Below are positions 36,157-39,140 of a stretch of 39,140 nucleotides of DNA, piece by piece. The DNA lies in contig NZ_JAELTP010000052.1 in the NCBI RefSeq assembly GCF_016428915.1, positions 1 through 39,140 of the forward strand. The letters are read 5' to 3'. The stretch comes from Pandoraea sp. ASV26 (GTDB lineage Bacteria; Pseudomonadota; Gammaproteobacteria; Burkholderiales; Burkholderiaceae). Positions within the stretch are counted from its first letter, which is position 1, and each line of letters opens with the position of its first letter. A program made the position numbers and the translations under genes. The notes beneath the pieces are model-generated. The model had not been told where the DNA came from, searched no databases, and saw nothing but the letters and a program-made list of their open reading frames with translations.

Positions 36157-37554
36157 GTGTCAGCCACCCCGCCAAACGCCGAGTCTGCCTCGCCGGCTTC
36201 ACCGACTTCACCGACTTCGCCGCCCCCTCCGCCTGCGTCGCCTTCGCTATCGACCCGTCTGGCCAGACGAGGGGTACACCGATCGCGCCGCCTCTGGCAC
36301 AACTACGGCGTGTTCTGGCTGGGTGCCGTGCTCGTCGGTCTGGTCTCGGTGGTGTATGCCAAGCTCATCGACTTCGGTTTTGAACTGTTCCAGCGCATGC
36401 TCTCGCATGGCGCGTGGCTGCCGCTGATCGTCACGCCGCTCGGTGCCTCGCTGGCGATCTGGCTCACGCAGAAGTTCTTCCGTGGTTCGGAAGGCAGCGG
36501 CATTCCGCAGGTGATCGCCACGTTGCAGGACTCGCGGCTGTCGAAATCGCTGCTGTCGCTGCGCATCATGGTCGGCAAGATCGCGATTTCGTTTCTCGGC
36601 ATTCTTTGCGGCTTCACCATCGGCCGCGAAGGGCCGACGGTCCAGATCGGCGCCTCGCTCATGTATGCGATGCGACATGGCTACCGCCGCAGCAGCGCCC
36701 ACATCGAACGTCAGTTGACACTGGCAGGCGCGGCGGCCGGTCTGGCAGCGGCGTTCAACACACCGCTCGCGGGCGTGGTATTCGCCATCGAGGAACTGAG
36801 CCGGAGTTTCGTTGCGCGCAACAGCGGCACGCTCATCACGGCCATCATCTTTTCCGGTGTCGTGGCACTCGGCCTGCAAGGCAACTACCTGTATTTCGGA
36901 CAGATCAAAGCGCTCACCGACTTTCACTGGGTGTTGATCCCCGTGCTCGTCGCCGCCAGTCTGCTCACGGGGGTGACGGGCGGCCTGTTCAGTTGGCTGA
37001 TGCTCAACGTGCCGCGCTGGATGCCCGCCTCGCTCGTGGACTTGCGCCGGACACACCCGGTGCGCTTCGCGTTCCTGTGCGGGTTGGCCATCGCCGTGAT
37101 CGGCGTGGTCTCGGGCGGCATGACCTTCGGCAGTGGCTACGCGGAAGCGCGCGGCCTGCTCGAATCGCACGCGGCGCTTTCGCCCTTCTACGCCGTGCTG
37201 AAGTTCGCTGCGCTGTGCGTGTCGTATTTGTCGGGGATTCCGGGCGGCATTTTCGCGCCGTCGCTCGCTATCGGGGCCGGGCTCGGCAATGTGATGGCGC
37301 ACCTCACATCCGTCATACCGCTCCCGGCGATGGCCGCGCTGTGCATGGTCGGTTATCTGGCCGCCGTCACGCAATCGCCGATTACGTCGTTCGTGATCGT
37401 CATGGAGATGATCGACGGCCATCAGATGGTGATCCCTCTCATGGCCGTTGCGCTGCTCTCGACACAGGTCTCGAAGGCGATCGCGCCATCGTTCTATCAC
37501 ACGCTGGCGCACCGCTTCCTGACCCCCACGGTGCCGGCGCCGCGACAGGCGTGA
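36157..37554 (+). CDS. ClC-family chloride channel/antiporter
   Basis: A 465-residue ClC protein. The selectivity-filter motifs are all present: GSEGSGIP (about 110-117), GREGPTVQIG (156-165, gating Glu E158) and GIPGGIFAPSLAIG. The pair in FAIEELSRSF (E212/E213) corresponds to the proton glutamate of E. coli ClC (IIEEMRPQF), so a 2Cl-/H+ antiporter is more likely than a passive channel. The N-terminal ~45 residues are Pro/Ser/Thr-rich and partly encoded by a 9-bp tandem repeat. No C-terminal CBS domains are present. The start is GTG at 36157; a later start would not affect the membrane core. It is convergent with the threonine aldolase-like gene, 42 bases away, with no clear terminator. Confidence 0.93.
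   Translation: MSATPPNAESASPASPTSPTSPPPPPASPSLSTRLARRGVHRSRRLWHNYGVFWLGAVLVGLVSVVYAKLIDFGFELFQRMLSHGAWLPLIVTPLGASLAIWLTQKFFRGSEGSGIPQVIATLQDSRLSKSLLSLRIMVGKIAISFLGILCGFTIGREGPTVQIGASLMYAMRHGYRRSSAHIERQLTLAGAAAGLAAAFNTPLAGVVFAIEELSRSFVARNSGTLITAIIFSGVVALGLQGNYLYFGQIKALTDFHWVLIPVLVAASLLTGVTGGLFSWLMLNVPRWMPASLVDLRRTHPVRFAFLCGLAIAVIGVVSGGMTFGSGYAEARGLLESHAALSPFYAVLKFAALCVSYLSGIPGGIFAPSLAIGAGLGNVMAHLTSVIPLPAMAALCMVGYLAAVTQSPITSFVIVMEMIDGHQMVIPLMAVALLSTQVSKAIAPSFYHTLAHRFLTPTVPAPRQA
36197..36223. repeat. 9-bp in-frame tandem repeat in the ClC N-terminus
   Basis: CTTCACCGA, CTTCACCGA and a diverged CTTCGCCGC. They encode the SPTSPTSP part of the disordered N-terminal tail, so copy-number change would stay in frame. 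Confidence 0.7.
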
Positions 37555-37596
37555 GTCGCGCAACCCACCCGCGCCGGGAAATCGGTTGAGGGACGA

Positions 37597-38709
37597 TCAG
37601 ACCGTCACGCCGCTCAGTTCACGGATATCGGCGGCCAGGCGCTCTACCGTCTCCGCACGGGTATCCCAGGCACACATGAAACGGCAACCGCCGGCGCCGA
37701 TGAACGTGTAGAAGCGCCAGCCCTTCGCGCGCAGTGCTTCGATCACGTGCAGCGGCAATTCCGCGAACACGGCATTGGCTTGCGTCTCGAACATCAACGA
37801 CACGCCGGGCACGTCGCGAATGCGCTGAGCGAGCAATTGCGCCATCGCATTGGCATGGCGTGCGTTACGCAGCCACGTGTCGTTCTCGAGCATGCCAAGC
37901 CACGGCGCGGAAATGAAGCGCATCTTCGACGCCAATTGCCCCGCCTGTTTCACCCGATAGGCGAAATCTTCGGCCAGCGCGCGGTTGAAGAACACGACCG
38001 CCTCGCCCACCGGCAGACCATTCTTCGTGCCGCCGAAACACAGCACGTCCACGCCAGCCCGCCAGGTCACATCCCCCGGATGACAGCCCAGTGTCGCGAC
38101 GGCATTGGCGAAGCGCGCGCCGTCCATGTGCACGCGCAGATTGCGCCGCTTGGCCACCGTAGCGATCGCCTTGACCTCGTCGACCGAATAGACGGTGCCG
38201 ACTTCGGTCGCCTGCGTGAGGGTCACGACCTTGGGTTTCGGGAAGTGAATGTCCGAGCGCCGGTTGATGACGGACTCGATGGCATCCGGCGTGAGCTTGC
38301 CGTTGTTCTCGCGCCCGCGCGCGGTGAGCAGCTTCGCACCGTTGGAGAAGAATTCGGGACCACCGCACTCGTCGGTTTCGACGTGCGCCAGTTCGTGGCA
38401 GATGACGGAGTGATACGACTGCGACAGCGAGGCCAGCGCCAGCGAATTCGCCGCTGTGCCGTTGAAGACGAAGAAGACCTCACAGTCCGTGTCGAACAAC
38501 CGGCGAATACCGTCGCACACGCGCTGCGTCCACGTGTCGTCGCCATAGGCAACCTCGTGACCGCTGGCGTTCGCCTCAATCAGATAATGCAGCGCCTCGG
38601 GACAAATCCCGGCGTAGTTGTCCGACGCAAAGTGCTGCGGCGTCTGGGCCGGTTCACTGCCGGGGGCATCGGTAGCGTGAAGACTCGATACGGACGGGAC
38701 TTGCGACAT
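37597..38709 (-). CDS. ltaE: Threonine aldolase / beta-eliminating lyase-family PLP enzyme
   Basis: A 370-residue fold-type I PLP enzyme of the low-specificity L-threonine aldolase group, which cleaves L-threonine and L-allo-threonine to glycine and acetaldehyde. The family start DNYAGICPEAL, the segments FVFNGTAANSLAL and VICHELAHVETDECGG, the PLP-ring Asp in VHMDGARFANA (D196) and the Schiff-base lysine K229 in CFGGTKNG are all clear. An N-terminal tail of about 25 residues is longer than usual. The ATG at 38709 follows GAGG by five bases, so the upstream frame to 38793 is not used. The name is a family assignment; related enzymes act on phenylserine or 3-hydroxy amino acids. It lies 90 bases after the tautomerase gene on the same strand. 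Confidence 0.88.
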   Translation of the reverse strand: MSQVPSVSSLHATDAPGSEPAQTPQHFASDNYAGICPEALHYLIEANASGHEVAYGDDTWTQRVCDGIRRLFDTDCEVFFVFNGTAANSLALASLSQSYHSVICHELAHVETDECGGPEFFSNGAKLLTARGRENNGKLTPDAIESVINRRSDIHFPKPKVVTLTQATEVGTVYSVDEVKAIATVAKRRNLRVHMDGARFANAVATLGCHPGDVTWRAGVDVLCFGGTKNGLPVGEAVVFFNRALAEDFAYRVKQAGQLASKMRFISAPWLGMLENDTWLRNARHANAMAQLLAQRIRDVPGVSLMFETQANAVFAELPLHVIEALRAKGWRFYTFIGAGGCRFMCAWDTRAETVERLAADIRELSGVTV

Positions 38710-38799
38710 GACAACCTCATCGATACGGCAGGGACTCCGTGAGAATCCCCGCCCAAGACTTACCGGCGTCGCCTGAGGCGGCCACCGGTTCACTCAGTG

Positions 38800-38994
38800 T
38801 TATTCCGGACGCGGGTCCGACCAAAGCGCGCCTGCGGTTGCCCAGTTCTCGGGCTTGACGTCGGTAATGATGATGTCCACGGACTCCGGCTTACAACCGA
38901 TCGTCTTCACCGCCGCTTCGGTCACGGCTTTGACAAACGCGCGCTTTTGCTCGACCGAGCGTCCCTCGAACATCTCGACGTGAAACGTTGGCAT
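38800..38994 (-). CDS. 4-oxalocrotonate tautomerase-family protein
   Basis: A 64-residue protein of the tautomerase superfamily. After removal of Met the N-terminal Pro is the catalytic base (MPTFHVEMFEGRS). R11 of 4-OT is conserved (EGRS), but the residue at the R39 position is Asp (SVDIIITD) and F50 is replaced by Trp (ENWATAG). The classic 4-OT substrate is therefore doubtful. Small 4-OT-like proteins assemble as hexamers. The ATG at 38994 follows AAGGAGAG. It precedes ltaE in the same direction, but a functional link is not evident. Confidence 0.9.
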   Translation of the reverse strand: MPTFHVEMFEGRSVEQKRAFVKAVTEAAVKTIGCKPESVDIIITDVKPENWATAGALWSDPRPE

Positions 38995-39140
38995 TGCAGT
39001 CTCTCTCCTTGTGTTGTTATCAAGATCGGCAGCGCCGCCGCATCTGCTTTGCGGGCGTGCCGTACGCTCACGGCCTTGCGCCTGAACGGCGCTCAATCGC
39101 GGAACGAGGCGTCTATTCTATCCAGTTTGCGTAGCAGCGC

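Overview
The window is about 39 kb of high-GC chromosome from a beta-proteobacterium of the order Burkholderiales, most likely Burkholderiaceae close to Pandoraea or Burkholderia. This rests on gene content and order (rpoD-dnaG-yqeY; xseB-ispA-dxs; polA, a LOG-family gene and DUF2782-thrB; uvrD/valS-galU) and on the presence of a BPSS1780-type membrane protein. No database search was possible. Almost all of the region is vertically inherited housekeeping DNA. Only the first ~1.3 kb looks foreign.

Layout. (1) 1-1.3 kb: a visibly AT-richer patch with an unrecognised two-TM protein and the first ~47 codons of a tyrosine-type integrase, lying against the 3' end of a tRNA-Ile2 (CAT) gene. This is an island scar or island edge. 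(2) 1.3-6.6 kb, minus strand: yqeY-dnaG-rpoD-tRNA-Ile2, the macromolecular-synthesis operon without rpsU. (3) 6.9-9.4 kb: baiN and tsaD, divergent. (4) 9.4-13.8 kb, minus: folE2, then xseB-ispA-dxs (isoprenoid precursor synthesis). (5) 14.0-17.4 kb, plus: a stand-alone Rieske oxygenase, an EamA exporter and a two-domain sulfurtransferase. (6) 17.4-24.0 kb, minus: ZIP metal transporter, Tat-exported dienelactone hydrolase-like protein, type II NADH dehydrogenase, DNA polymerase I. (7) 24.0-28.8 kb: LOG phosphoribohydrolase, a YeeE/YedE sulfur permease (minus), then DUF2782-thrB-BPSS1780. (8) 28.8-39 kb: uvrD (minus), valS-galU (plus), a TusA-like protein and a Nudix hydrolase (minus), a ClC transporter (plus), a threonine aldolase-like enzyme and a 4-OT-type tautomerase (minus).

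Genes that plainly work together are dxs and ispA (MEP pathway to farnesyl diphosphate), dnaG and rpoD (replication priming and housekeeping transcription), and polA and uvrD (both repair, but in separate units). Most operons end in a clear intrinsic hairpin, several of them bidirectional between convergent genes.

I found no CRISPR array, rRNA, intact transposon or defence cassette. The most unusual items are the tRNA-Ile2 scar with its unknown membrane protein, the polA/LOG pair whose start codons abut inside one CATATG, an 11-bp tandem repeat that places stop codons in all three frames at the end of polA, the roughly 240-residue Lys/Ala/Thr-rich N-terminal extension of sigma-70, and the Rieske oxygenase sitting alone beside the isoprenoid genes. 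I do not see a convincing new multi-gene system.
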